Assembly (NCBI GenBank): GCA_004557245.1
Contig: SFEL01000019.1
Location: 1-34,369, forward strand
DNA length: 34,369 nt
Source of the DNA: Clostridiales bacterium
GTDB lineage: Bacteria > Bacillota > Clostridia > Christensenellales > CAG-138
Direction of reading: 5' to 3'
Positions within the stretch are counted from its first letter, which is position 1, and every line of letters begins with the position of its first letter. The position numbers were made by a program, and so were the translations under genes. The notes below the pieces were generated by a model, which saw only the letters and a list, made by a program, of their open reading frames with translations, was not told the DNA's origin and made no database searches. This document shows positions 23,418-30,927 of this stretch, one piece after another.

Positions 23418-24364
23418 TGGCTTACACGAACAGCCCCTTGGTGTCCTACACCAAGCTCAGCCCGAACCACTCCGGGCAGCGTACCCACAGCATTGACCGC
23501 ATCACGCCCCACTGCGTGGTGGGTCAGTGCAGCGTGGAAACGCTCGGAAATGTATTCCTGCCGACATCCCGTCAGGCAAGCTCCAACTACGGCATCGGTG
23601 TCGATGGTCGGGTCGGAATGTATGTGGAAGAGAAGAACCGCTCCTGGTGTTCCTCTTCCGCAGCCAACGACCAGAGAGCCGTGACCATTGAGTGCGCTTC
23701 TGATACCGCTGAGCCTTACGCTTTCAAAGACGTGGTGTACCAACGACTCATTGAGCTTTGCTCCGACATCTGCAAGCGCAACGGTAAGACCAAGCTGCTC
23801 TGGCTGGGAAATAAGACCAAAACGCTGAACTACACCCCGAAATCCGATGAGATGGTTTTGACTGTCCACAGATGGTTTGCAAACAAATCCTGCCCCGGTA
23901 ACTGGATGTATGCCCGCATGGGCGATCTGGCATCCAAGGTCACGGCAGTGCTCGACAGTGAGGTGAAGCCGGTCGAACCGGCCAAGCCCACCGGCACAAT
24001 TAAGGCTGGTGACCTTGTGACCATCACTGGCAACACCTATTATGGCGGCAAAGCCATTCCCGGCTGGGTGAAGAAGCTCCGCTGGTATGTGGTCGAGGTA
24101 AGCGGCGACCGTGCGGTCATCAACAAGGACGAGTTCGGCAGGTACGCTATCATGTCGCCAGTCAAGACCGCTTCACTTGCCGTGGCAGGCACAAAACCCG
24201 CCGAGGGCTACCGCATCCACACTGTGGTACGTGGCGACACGCTCTGGGGAATTGCAAAGTCCTACCTCGCAAACGGAGCCCGCTACACAGAGATCGTTAA
24301 GCTCAATGGCCTTAAATCGTCTGTCATCTATACAGGGCAGAAACTTAAAATCCCGAATAAGTAA
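23417..24364 (+). CDS. endolysin: N-acetylmuramoyl-L-alanine amidase with LysM
   Basis: Hydrolyses the amide bond between muramic acid and the peptide stem. Residues 1-170 are an Amidase_2/PGRP-type zinc domain with the presumed ligands His32 (ITPHCVVG), His150 and Cys158 (TVHRWFANKSCPG) and Glu91 (VTIECAS). Residues 194-250 look like a bacterial SH3-like domain (IKAGDLVTITGNTYYGGKA). Residues 263-312 are LysM (YRIHTVVRGDTLWGIAKSY), which binds N-acetylglucosamine. No signal peptide, so release depends on the adjacent holin. Last gene of the lytic block before a strong terminator. Confidence 0.95.
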   Translation: MAYTNSPLVSYTKLSPNHSGQRTHSIDRITPHCVVGQCSVETLGNVFLPTSRQASSNYGIGVDGRVGMYVEEKNRSWCSSSAANDQRAVTIECASDTAEPYAFKDVVYQRLIELCSDICKRNGKTKLLWLGNKTKTLNYTPKSDEMVLTVHRWFANKSCPGNWMYARMGDLASKVTAVLDSEVKPVEPAKPTGTIKAGDLVTITGNTYYGGKAIPGWVKKLRWYVVEVSGDRAVINKDEFGRYAIMSPVKTASLAVAGTKPAEGYRIHTVVRGDTLWGIAKSYLANGARYTEIVKLNGLKSSVIYTGQKLKIPNK

Positions 24365-24379
24365 ACCGAACCTCATCAC

Positions 24380-24419
24380 ACGCCCTCTGCGGATTTTCCG
24401 TGGAGGGCGTTATTTTTTT
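24380..24419 (+). terminator. rho-independent terminator after lysis genes
   Basis: ACGCCCTCTGCGG pairs with CCGTGGAGGGCGT (two wobbles), loop ATTTT, followed by TATTTTTTT. It closes the long late transcript. Confidence 0.9.
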
Positions 24420-24497
24420 GCTCTTTTTTCGTTCAAGATGGCCATTTCCCTCCAGTGGGTAGTGAGAGGAACCCCTCTCGGACTGGAGGACAATCTC

Positions 24498-24917
24498 ATG
24501 ACAAACGAGCAAAGAGAAAAGATAACGGCCCTGCGGCATCAGGGCTTTGGATATACGGCCATCGCCAACAGCATCGGACTGTCAAAGGACAGCGTCAAAG
24601 CATATTGTCGATCCCACGGCCTCGCCGGTGAGAAGGCAGAGAGCCACAGCCTTGCGGAGGTTCCCACGCAGCTTTGCCTGAACTGCGGCAAGGCGCTGAT
24701 CAAGCTCCCCGGACGGAAACAGAAGAAGTTCTGCTGCTCGGGGTGCCGGACAACATGGTGGAACGCTCACCCGGAGGCCGTAAAGCAGAAAGCCGTTTAT
24801 ACTTTTACCTGCCCGAATTGCGGGAAGGAGTTCACGGCCTACGGAAACGCCAAGCGCAAATACTGCTCCCACGGCTGTTATATTGCGGCACGGTTCAAAG
24901 GCGGTGATGCCGGATGA
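24498..24917 (+). CDS. HTH / zinc-finger protein (sigma-70 region 4-like)
   Basis: A 139-residue protein with an N-terminal helix-turn-helix (TNEQREKITALRHQGFGYTA, then IANSIGLSKDSVKAYCRSHG) of the sigma-70 region 4/Trp-repressor kind. Two zinc-ribbon-like cysteine clusters follow: CLNCGKAL...KKFCCSGC and CPNCGKEF...KRKYCSHGC. Similar proteins precede SHOCT-like and serine recombinase genes on mobile elements of gut Clostridia. It is likely a DNA-binding regulator; it could act on the repeated promoter module, but this is only a hypothesis. GGAGGA (24485-24490) precedes the ATG. Its stop overlaps the next start. Confidence 0.75.
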   Translation: MTNEQREKITALRHQGFGYTAIANSIGLSKDSVKAYCRSHGLAGEKAESHSLAEVPTQLCLNCGKALIKLPGRKQKKFCCSGCRTTWWNAHPEAVKQKAVYTFTCPNCGKEFTAYGNAKRKYCSHGCYIAARFKGGDAG

Positions 24918-25084
24918 GCAAGGAGGAGCTTCACAACGACATGCTCTACCACGCAGCTATTTCAATGGCGAAATCCATGCTCGAAAAAGGCCTGATCACC
25001 GAGGAGGAATACGCTGAAATTGATACAATTCTGCTCGAAAAATACCGGCCATATTTGGGTACATTATTATCGGAAAACGCTTGA
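24914..25084 (+). CDS. SHOCT-like small protein
   Basis: A 56-residue protein: MSKEELHNDMLYHAAISMAK followed by SMLEKGLITEEEYAEIDTIL, the KGLITEEEY helix-turn pattern of SHOCT-type oligomerisation domains. Its start overlaps the preceding stop (ATGA), and the binding site GGTGATGCCGG is weak, so translation is probably coupled. Its final codons and stop overlap the -35 region of the third conserved promoter. Role unknown; SHOCT-like small proteins accompany serine recombinases in many such elements. Confidence 0.75.
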   Translation: MSKEELHNDMLYHAAISMAKSMLEKGLITEEEYAEIDTILLEKYRPYLGTLLSENA

Positions 25085-25109
25085 TATTCCGGCCTTTTAG
25101 AGTGATATA
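25051..25109 (+). promoter_or_regulatory. conserved promoter module, copy 3 (recombinase promoter)
   Basis: ATATTTG at 25051-25057, -35 TTGATA at 25081-25086, 17-base spacer, -10 GATATA at 25104-25109, followed by CACTACCGGAAGGAGGG. Contains TTTAGAGTGATATATA as in the other two copies. It overlaps the end of the SHOCT-like gene and drives the recombinases. Confidence 0.75.
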
Positions 25110-25136
25110 TAGACACTACCGGAAGGAGGGATTTCA

Positions 25137-26909
25137 TTGAAAACAGTAGAGAAAATCGAGCGAAAACTGCCGGTTCTGAAAACAAGAAAGCGAGTCGCTG
25201 CCTACGCCAGAGTGTCGATGGAATCCGAGCGGATGCAGCACTCGCTTTCTGCACAGGTGAGCTATTACAGCGCACTGATTCAGAAGAACCCCGAATGGGA
25301 ATATGCTGGCGTTTTTGCGGATTACGGGATCTCCGGCACCGGCACCAAAAAGCGTGAAGAGTTCAACCGCATGCTGGCTGAGTGTGAAGCCGGAAACATC
25401 GACATCATTCTCACCAAGTCGATCCAGCGTTTTGCGAGGAACACCGTGGACCTTTTGAACACGGTACGGCACCTGAAAGACCTCGGCATTGAGGTGCGCT
25501 TCGAGAAGGAAAACATCAATTCCTTGAGCGGCGACGGAGAGCTGATGCTTTCCATCCTCGCTTCCTTCGCACAGGAAGAAAGCCGCAGCATTTCAGAAAA
25601 CGTCAAATGGGGTACGATCAAGCGGTTCAAGCAAGGCATTCCCAACGGCAAGTTCAGCATTTTCGGGTATGAGTGGCAGGACGACAAGCTGGTCATCATA
25701 CCGGAGGAAGCAGAGATTATCCGCTGGATGTATGCCGAGTACATGAAAGGCGCATCCCGGATTGAGATTGGCAGGGCCTTGATGGACCGAGGCATTTATA
25801 CCCGGCAAGGAAAGCCGTGGGTGGATTCCAATGTAAAGGTTATCTTGACGAACATCACCTACACCGGGAACATGCTCTTCCAGAAGGAATACTGTGAAGA
25901 CCCGATCACCAAGCACCGTAGGAAGAATTACGGCGAGATGCCACAGTATTTTGTCGAAGATACCCATGAAGCCATCATCCCGATGGATGAGTGGCAAGCG
26001 GTACAAGACGAGTTCAAACGCAGACGGGATCTTGGCCCCTTCGGAAACAAGTCGCTGAAGCTCTCAGCCTTCTCCACCAAGATCACCTGCGGCTGCTGCG
26101 GCAAGCACTATCGCCACAGCGGAAAGCGAAACACCGCCGGTGAGGTTTATTACATCTGGACCTGCCAGACAAAAAGCCAGAAAGGTGCGTCGGCTTGCCC
26201 CTCAAAAAACATACCGGAGAAGATGCTCCAGAATACCGCAGCGGAGGTGCTGGGCCTTGATGAGTTTGACGAGGACGTTTTCAGTCAGCAGATCGAGGAA
26301 GTCATCGTTATCGGAGACGATACCTTGACCTTCCGCTTTTACGACGGCCACGAGGTCACCACCAAATGGCAATCTACCGCCAAGACCGACTGGTGGACAG
26401 ACGAGCGCAGAAAGCTCTGGGGAGAACGGCACAAGCGCAAGGATACCAATCCGAACCGGAATACCTTCTACGAGTTCACCGGATTCATAAAATGCGGCTG
26501 CTGCGGTGCCAATTACCGCTGCCAATCCGGAAAGCGTAAGGACGGCACCCCGACACGGTCTTGGTATTGCACCGGTCTACGTTCCGAATGTCGGAATCCG
26601 GCTATCAGGGACGAGACCATGAAGCGGCTGGTGACTGAGATCCTTGGCCTTGATGAGTTCGACGAGGCTGCGATGGACGCTCAGATTGAAAGTGCAACAA
26701 TCCTCGACCACATGGTCACGTTCCATTTCAGGGACGGCCACATCGAATCCAGAGACTTCTTGGATAAGCGGCACGGCACCCCTTGGACCGAGGAACGGCG
26801 GGAAAAAGCAAAAAAATCCATGAAGGCCGCTTGGACAGACGAGCGCAGGGAGGCGATGAGTGAAAGAATCAAGAAAATAAGGAGCGAAAAGAAATGGCCA
26901 AATCCGTAA
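25137..26909 (+). CDS. large serine recombinase 1, duplicated C-terminal module
   Basis: A 590-residue site-specific recombinase, probably part of the phage integrase machinery. Catalytic domain: YARVS with nucleophile Ser27, and RFARN at 98-102; then GYISGTGTKK-like GISGTGTKKREEF. A recombinase domain spans about 170-290. The C-terminus carries two related modules, about 314-435 and 449-590, each with a CGCCG zinc knuckle (318, 453), an LGLDEFDE helix (372, 503), an F(Y/R)DGH strand and WTDERR-type basic helices reminiscent of NUMOD3. Most family members have one zinc ribbon. TTG start 7 bases after GGAAGGAGGG. Its 3' end overlaps recombinase 2 by 16 bases. Confidence 0.92.
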   Translation: MKTVEKIERKLPVLKTRKRVAAYARVSMESERMQHSLSAQVSYYSALIQKNPEWEYAGVFADYGISGTGTKKREEFNRMLAECEAGNIDIILTKSIQRFARNTVDLLNTVRHLKDLGIEVRFEKENINSLSGDGELMLSILASFAQEESRSISENVKWGTIKRFKQGIPNGKFSIFGYEWQDDKLVIIPEEAEIIRWMYAEYMKGASRIEIGRALMDRGIYTRQGKPWVDSNVKVILTNITYTGNMLFQKEYCEDPITKHRRKNYGEMPQYFVEDTHEAIIPMDEWQAVQDEFKRRRDLGPFGNKSLKLSAFSTKITCGCCGKHYRHSGKRNTAGEVYYIWTCQTKSQKGASACPSKNIPEKMLQNTAAEVLGLDEFDEDVFSQQIEEVIVIGDDTLTFRFYDGHEVTTKWQSTAKTDWWTDERRKLWGERHKRKDTNPNRNTFYEFTGFIKCGCCGANYRCQSGKRKDGTPTRSWYCTGLRSECRNPAIRDETMKRLVTEILGLDEFDEAAMDAQIESATILDHMVTFHFRDGHIESRDFLDKRHGTPWTEERREKAKKSMKAAWTDERREAMSERIKKIRSEKKWPNP

Positions 26910-28465
26910 CCACGATACCGGCGACGCTGTCACGCTTCACGGCGGCACCGATCAACAGCACTAAGAAGCGACGTGTGGCGGCCTACGCTCGTGTCAGCAC
27001 CGACAACGAGGAGCAGCTGACCAGTTACGAAGCGCAGATTGACTACTACACGAATTACATCAATGGCCGGGATGATTGGGAGTTCGTCGGGGTATATCCT
27101 GACGAAGGCATCACCGGCACCAATACCAAAAAGCGTGAGCAGTTCAGGCAGATGGTAGCAGATGCCCTTGACGGCAAGATCGACCTGATTATCACGAAGT
27201 CGGTCAGCCGCTTTGCCAGAAACACAGTCGATAGCCTGACTACCATCCGGAAACTCAAGGAGCACAACGTCGAGGTCTATTTTGAAAAAGAAAACATCTG
27301 GACCTTCGACAGCAAGGGTGAACTTCTGCTGACGATCATGTCCTCGCTGGCGCAGGAAGAGTCCCGGTCCATTTCCGAGAACTGCACATGGGGCCAACGG
27401 AAGCGGTTTGCAGACGGCAAGGTCACGGTTCCGTTCAAGCGATTTCTGGGCTACGACATGGGGCCGGACCACAACCTCGTGGTAAACCCAGAACAGGCCA
27501 AGCTGGTCAAACGCATCTACGGGATGTTCCTACAAGGTCAGTCGCCGTTCCAGATTGCCCGGACGCTGACCGAAGAAGGCATTCCTTCACCCGGCGGCAA
27601 GGACCACTGGAACCCAAGCAACATCAAGAGCATTCTCACCAACGAGAAGTACAAGGGCGATGCGCTGCTGCAAAAGTCCTTCACGGTCGACTTCCTGACC
27701 AAGAAGAAAAAGGCCAATGAGGGTGAAATCCCACAGTACTATGTCAAGGATAATCACGAGGCCATTATCGATCCGGAGACCTTCGAGATGGTACAGACGC
27801 TGATGACTACCCGCACCAAGGGCCGGAACCGCAAGAGCTCGGTCAGCATCTTTTCCAGTAAGGTCAAGTGCGGAGACTGCGGCAGCTGGTACGGGCCGAA
27901 GGTCTGGCACAGCAACGACGCCTACCGGAAGGTCATCTGGCAGTGTAATCACAAGTTCGACGGTCAGAAATGCGCCACACCGACGCTCACCGAGGATGAA
28001 ATAAAAGAACTGTTCCTCAGGGCCGCCAATCAGGTGATCGACCAGAAGGAACAGTTTATAGCCATATATGAGCAGGTCCTTTCAAGGAGCCTCGACACCA
28101 CGGCCCTTGAGAGTGAGATCTCCGAGCTGGAAGCGGAGATCAACATCGCTGCCGAGCTCATCGAGGAATGCATCAAGGAGAACGCCCATGTAGCCCTCGA
28201 TCAGGCCGAATACCAGAAACGGTACGACGCTTTGGTGGTCCGGTTCGATAAGGCCAAGGCCCGACACACCGAGGTCACCGATCTGATTGCCGAGCGCATG
28301 GCCCGAAAGCACCAGATCGAAGCATACTTGAAAAACCTGCGGAGCCGGGAGCCGCTGACGGAGTTCCGGGAAACAGACTGGCTGGCGATGGTGGACTACA
28401 TCACCGTTCACAGCAAGAACGACATCCGGGTGACCCTCAAGGACGGCACCGAAATCAAGGCATAA
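26894..28465 (+). CDS. large serine recombinase 2
   Basis: A 523-residue recombinase. Catalytic domain with Ser35 in YARVSTDNEEQ, GITGTNTKKREQF and SRFARNTVDSLTTIRKLKEH; recombinase domain with FLGYDMGPDHNLVVNPEQA and PSPGGKDHWNPSNIKSILTN; one zinc ribbon (KCGDCGSWYG...WQCNHKFDGQKC); and a coiled coil (about 395-470, SEISELEAEINIAAELIEEC) typical of integrases that use a directionality factor. ATG 26894 lies in the end of recombinase 1, so both are translated from one message. Two recombinases in tandem may work as a pair; which acts on the attachment site cannot be told from sequence. Confidence 0.93.
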   Translation: MAKSVTTIPATLSRFTAAPINSTKKRRVAAYARVSTDNEEQLTSYEAQIDYYTNYINGRDDWEFVGVYPDEGITGTNTKKREQFRQMVADALDGKIDLIITKSVSRFARNTVDSLTTIRKLKEHNVEVYFEKENIWTFDSKGELLLTIMSSLAQEESRSISENCTWGQRKRFADGKVTVPFKRFLGYDMGPDHNLVVNPEQAKLVKRIYGMFLQGQSPFQIARTLTEEGIPSPGGKDHWNPSNIKSILTNEKYKGDALLQKSFTVDFLTKKKKANEGEIPQYYVKDNHEAIIDPETFEMVQTLMTTRTKGRNRKSSVSIFSSKVKCGDCGSWYGPKVWHSNDAYRKVIWQCNHKFDGQKCATPTLTEDEIKELFLRAANQVIDQKEQFIAIYEQVLSRSLDTTALESEISELEAEINIAAELIEECIKENAHVALDQAEYQKRYDALVVRFDKAKARHTEVTDLIAERMARKHQIEAYLKNLRSREPLTEFRETDWLAMVDYITVHSKNDIRVTLKDGTEIKA

Positions 28466-28480
28466 TCCTATAGACGCAGC

Positions 28481-28516
28481 AACGCCTCTGAACCACATCG
28501 GCTCGGAGGCGTTTTT
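28481..28516 (+). terminator. rho-independent terminator after recombinases
   Basis: AACGCCTC (28481-28488) pairs with GAGGCGTT (28506-28513), with further partial pairing inside, followed by TTTTT. It separates the recombinase transcript from the convergent minus-strand operon. Confidence 0.85.
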
Positions 28517-28518
28517 CG

Positions 28519-29367
28519 TTATTCGATCATATCGGAAGTGATTATTTCAGTGGACACCAAACAGTCTACAGAAGCATTATCATCGTCCTTAAGTCGAAGT
28601 ATCGGATTATCGTGATCGTAAAGATAACGTGAATCTCCGCTGTACTGGTAGAGACGATATGCAACTTGATTTAATAAATGAAGTTGTTTTTCCTCAACGG
28701 TCAAGTCATCTTTTCCATCAAAAATCACACACCCTATAGGGAATCTATACATGAAGCAGTAGTATTCGCTCTTTTCCGCATATTCTTTTGCGAGCCCCTT
28801 TATTCGTAAATAGCTTTCAAGGCGTTCAAGTATTTCTGGACAGTCTTGTAACTGGCGAGTGTATTGATTCTTCATCAGCAAATCACGAAAAGCAAAACCG
28901 TTAAAGCAAAAATCTTCTCGACCTGAGTTATAGCCCAACCTGCTACGCAGATAACACACATCCGTACTCATTGTGTTTTCCAAACTAATCTGTCTATCTC
29001 TATAGCAAAGAATTATTCTGTTTCCAGCCCCTTTTCTAAAGGTGATCTGATGTGCGTTCAGGAACTCTGAAAAACTATTATTTGACGTGAGCAGTTCTTG
29101 TAAATTATAGCTGATTTCGTTTTCAGAGCCTTTAAGCCTCCGCGATAGATGGAAAAACAGTATTTCATCTGGTAACTCTTGCTCAATCATATCAGAATAA
29201 AAGTCTTCCATAGCTTTATCAAAAAGGTCCTGATTAAAACACCATTGACCTTCTACGGCTGAATCCGCTGCCGCTTCGATGTATTGATAAAGCTCTGGTA
29301 CAGAAACACCCATCAAATGAGCAAGTGAGCTTTCCATTCCCTCCCGAGATGTAGTATCAATTACCAT
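28519..29367 (-). CDS. unrecognised protein in AT-rich cargo operon
   Basis: A 282-residue soluble protein with no signal peptide, membrane helix or domain that I recognise. Visible features: an N-terminal helical region (SSLAHLMGVSVPELYQYIEA), EILFFHLSRRLKG, NAHQITFRKGAGNRIILCYR, YLRSRLGYNSGREDFCFNGF, IGCVIFDGKDDLTVEEKQL, and a C-terminal acidic stretch ending EIITSDMIE. The gene is visibly AT-richer than the phage genes. ATG 29367 follows GAGGAGTTCGC. It is the last gene of a three-gene minus operon, 9 bases after the 60-residue gene. Its position between integrase and attachment junction fits phage cargo; a defence or toxin role is only a guess. Confidence 0.75.
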   Translation of the reverse strand: MVIDTTSREGMESSLAHLMGVSVPELYQYIEAAADSAVEGQWCFNQDLFDKAMEDFYSDMIEQELPDEILFFHLSRRLKGSENEISYNLQELLTSNNSFSEFLNAHQITFRKGAGNRIILCYRDRQISLENTMSTDVCYLRSRLGYNSGREDFCFNGFAFRDLLMKNQYTRQLQDCPEILERLESYLRIKGLAKEYAEKSEYYCFMYRFPIGCVIFDGKDDLTVEEKQLHLLNQVAYRLYQYSGDSRYLYDHDNPILRLKDDDNASVDCLVSTEIITSDMIE

Positions 29368-29376
29368 GCGAACTCC

Positions 29377-29559
29377 TCATTCCTCTTTCGGGCAGATCTT
29401 CGGCAGAATCTCAAGGAAGTGCTGACCGATCTTTTCTGCGTCATAGCCGTTGGCCTCGCAGATGAACCGGACGGTATCCGGCAGCAGGACGTGGCCCTTT
29501 GCTTTCTCCGCTTTGTACTTCTGCCACTCTTCGTATTCTTTATTTGTGATTTGCTTCAT
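29377..29559 (-). CDS. 60-residue conserved mobile-element protein
   Basis: A 60-residue, lysine/glutamate-rich protein, MKQITNKEYEEWQKYKAEKA at the start and ICEANGYDAEKIGQHFLEIL near the end. Helical, no known fold. The start at 29559 follows GGAGGA (29568-29573); an in-frame longer version opening at 29607 has no binding site. The gene is as GC-rich as the phage genes, unlike the AT-rich genes on both sides, so it may be a backbone gene into which the others were fitted. Its first 20 bases overlap the end of the HEPN-like gene. Possibly a small regulator or antitoxin by position; unproven. Confidence 0.7.
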   Translation of the reverse strand: MKQITNKEYEEWQKYKAEKAKGHVLLPDTVRFICEANGYDAEKIGQHFLEILPKICPKEE

Positions 29560-30406
29560 TTTGAGAGTCCTCCGTAAGTATACTATCACAGCAAGAGTTT
29601 TCGCCATCCAGCCTTACAACCCAATCATTAAACTTTTCATCTGAGCCATCATATTTTGATTTTTGAATTGCCATTGATATCTGGGCAATGTCGCTATTAT
29701 AATCCGACAAACCAGAAGTAGCCTTCAATTCAACATATTGTACTCTGTCTGATAATCCGTGAGCTGTCATTAGGAAGGGCTTATTCTCAATGGAATCATA
29801 TATTTCTTGGTAGTCGGTTTTCATGCTTCTAAGAACTTTTTCAAACTGTTCTATGCGTTTTTGCGCATGAATCGTAAGTGAGGCAAGCATGACTAATTCG
29901 TACCGACAGATTTTTCGTATAAGTACCGGATTTAATTGCGGCGTTACTTGAGCAATCTCCTTCAACTCATCGGGGATGTCTTTATGGGCCACTTCTTTAG
30001 CAGCCACCATTAATGACTGTGGATTGTGAAAGGTCCAATTTCGCACATCGAGAAATTCAGAGAGAATTGCTGACACTTCTTCTGAGAGTGGTGATGAAAC
30101 ATACTTGTGTTTCTCCAGAATCTTGCGTAGATCTATGTATGAAAAAGAACTGCTCTGATGATCCGCTGTAAATTTTAGAATCTCACGCTGCCTATAAAGA
30201 AGCTTATCATTAACATCATCATATTCTTTAGCAGGAACATATTCTTCTTGGGTGCTTTCCAATAAGGATTCTGCCTCAGACGCATACTCCTTATATTTTT
30301 CAAGATTGACAGTCATCCCGGATATTAGCATTCCCAACACAAGACATGCATCTTCGGCACAGGTAATGCTAAACTGCTTGAATTGTTGCTTTGTTCCTCC
30401 AGACAT
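29540..30406 (-). CDS. AT-rich cargo protein with HEPN-like RNWTFH motif
   Basis: A 288-residue soluble, mostly helical protein. Residues 122-127 read RNWTFH within SEFLDVRNWTFHNPQS, the Rx4-6H active-site pattern of HEPN ribonucleases with the usual polar residue after the Arg; helices before (IDLRKILEKH) and after (LNPVLIRKICRYELVMLASL) fit a HEPN bundle. HEPN proteins often cleave host RNA in abortive infection or toxin-antitoxin systems; that function here is inference. ATG 30406 follows AGGAGG (minus strand). It heads a compact operon with the 60- and 282-residue genes and is preceded by a 14-base direct repeat. No transmembrane segment seen. Confidence 0.7.
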   Translation of the reverse strand: MSGGTKQQFKQFSITCAEDACLVLGMLISGMTVNLEKYKEYASEAESLLESTQEEYVPAKEYDDVNDKLLYRQREILKFTADHQSSSFSYIDLRKILEKHKYVSSPLSEEVSAILSEFLDVRNWTFHNPQSLMVAAKEVAHKDIPDELKEIAQVTPQLNPVLIRKICRYELVMLASLTIHAQKRIEQFEKVLRSMKTDYQEIYDSIENKPFLMTAHGLSDRVQYVELKATSGLSDYNSDIAQISMAIQKSKYDGSDEKFNDWVVRLDGENSCCDSILTEDSQNEANHK

Positions 30407-30450
30407 GTTAAATACCTCCTATAAAAACAGCCGGGGCACCCTAACTTTCA

Positions 30451-30483
30451 CAACTTACCCCTCAAACACCAACTTACCCCTCA
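30451..30483. repeat. 14-base direct repeat upstream of the HEPN-like gene
   Basis: CAACTTACCCCTCA occurs at 30451-30464 and 30470-30483, a 19-base period. It could be an operator for the minus-strand operon or a recombinase arm site near the junction; the sequence does not decide. Confidence 0.6.
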
Positions 30484-30888
30484 GGCGGCAAAATCGGCGG
30501 AGGAAAAATTAAATTGTATCAATCTCGGTGTCTTTATATCTATGTATATAAGATCAATTTTTCCCTTATGGGTCTTTTCAAGCAACTGCAATGAAGCAAG
30601 GTTGTCCCCCTCTATGAGGAAATTCATCTGCCCGCCGTGGTCAATAAACAGATCTGCATCCTCGGTCAGCACCGGCGTATGGGTATCCAACACCTCATCG
30701 ATTTCCTCCCGATGCTCCTCGAACACGAGACCGTACTTTTTCCCGTTCACATCTTTTTCGAGTTCGGACAGGTAGGAGAGCAGGTTGCCCGTACTCTCAT
30801 CCTGCGGTGCTGCGGCGATAAAGGCACGAATCTGCTTGATTTTGTCCAGCAGATCGTCCCGCTTCTTTTTCGAAATATTGGTGCTCAT
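30481..30888 (-). pseudogene. 5' fragment of type III restriction-modification methyltransferase (Mod), cut at DPPY
   Basis: The first about 118 residues match the N-terminal part of type III Mod subunits: KKRDDLLDKIKQIRAFIAAA, ESTGNLLSYLSELEKDVNGK, HTPVLTEDADLFIDHGGQMN, FLIEGDNLASLQLLEKTHKG and KIDLIYID. The next residues should be PPYNTG, but the frame continues IKTPRLIQFNFSSADFAA from the neighbouring element. The SAM-binding motif and target domain are gone, so this copy cannot methylate. ATG 30888 with GGAGGA; the longer opening at 30939 is not needed. No Res gene is seen. The remainder of mod is expected left of the prophage. Confidence 0.85.
30536..30545. other. probable right attachment junction (prophage inside mod gene)
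   Basis: On the minus strand the type III mod reading matches its family up to LIYID, then diverges at ATAGAT, exactly where DPPYN should follow. The left side is phage-cargo sequence. This suggests that the crossover is about here. The partner junction is outside the window, so a core sequence cannot be named. Confidence 0.5.
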
Positions 30889-30927
30889 CGTGCATCCTCC
30901 AATATGGTTAAATTCATAGTTTCTGCT

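Noticed and set aside
30481..30888. Working type III restriction-modification system
   Set aside because: Mod is cut before DPPY and no Res gene is seen in the window.
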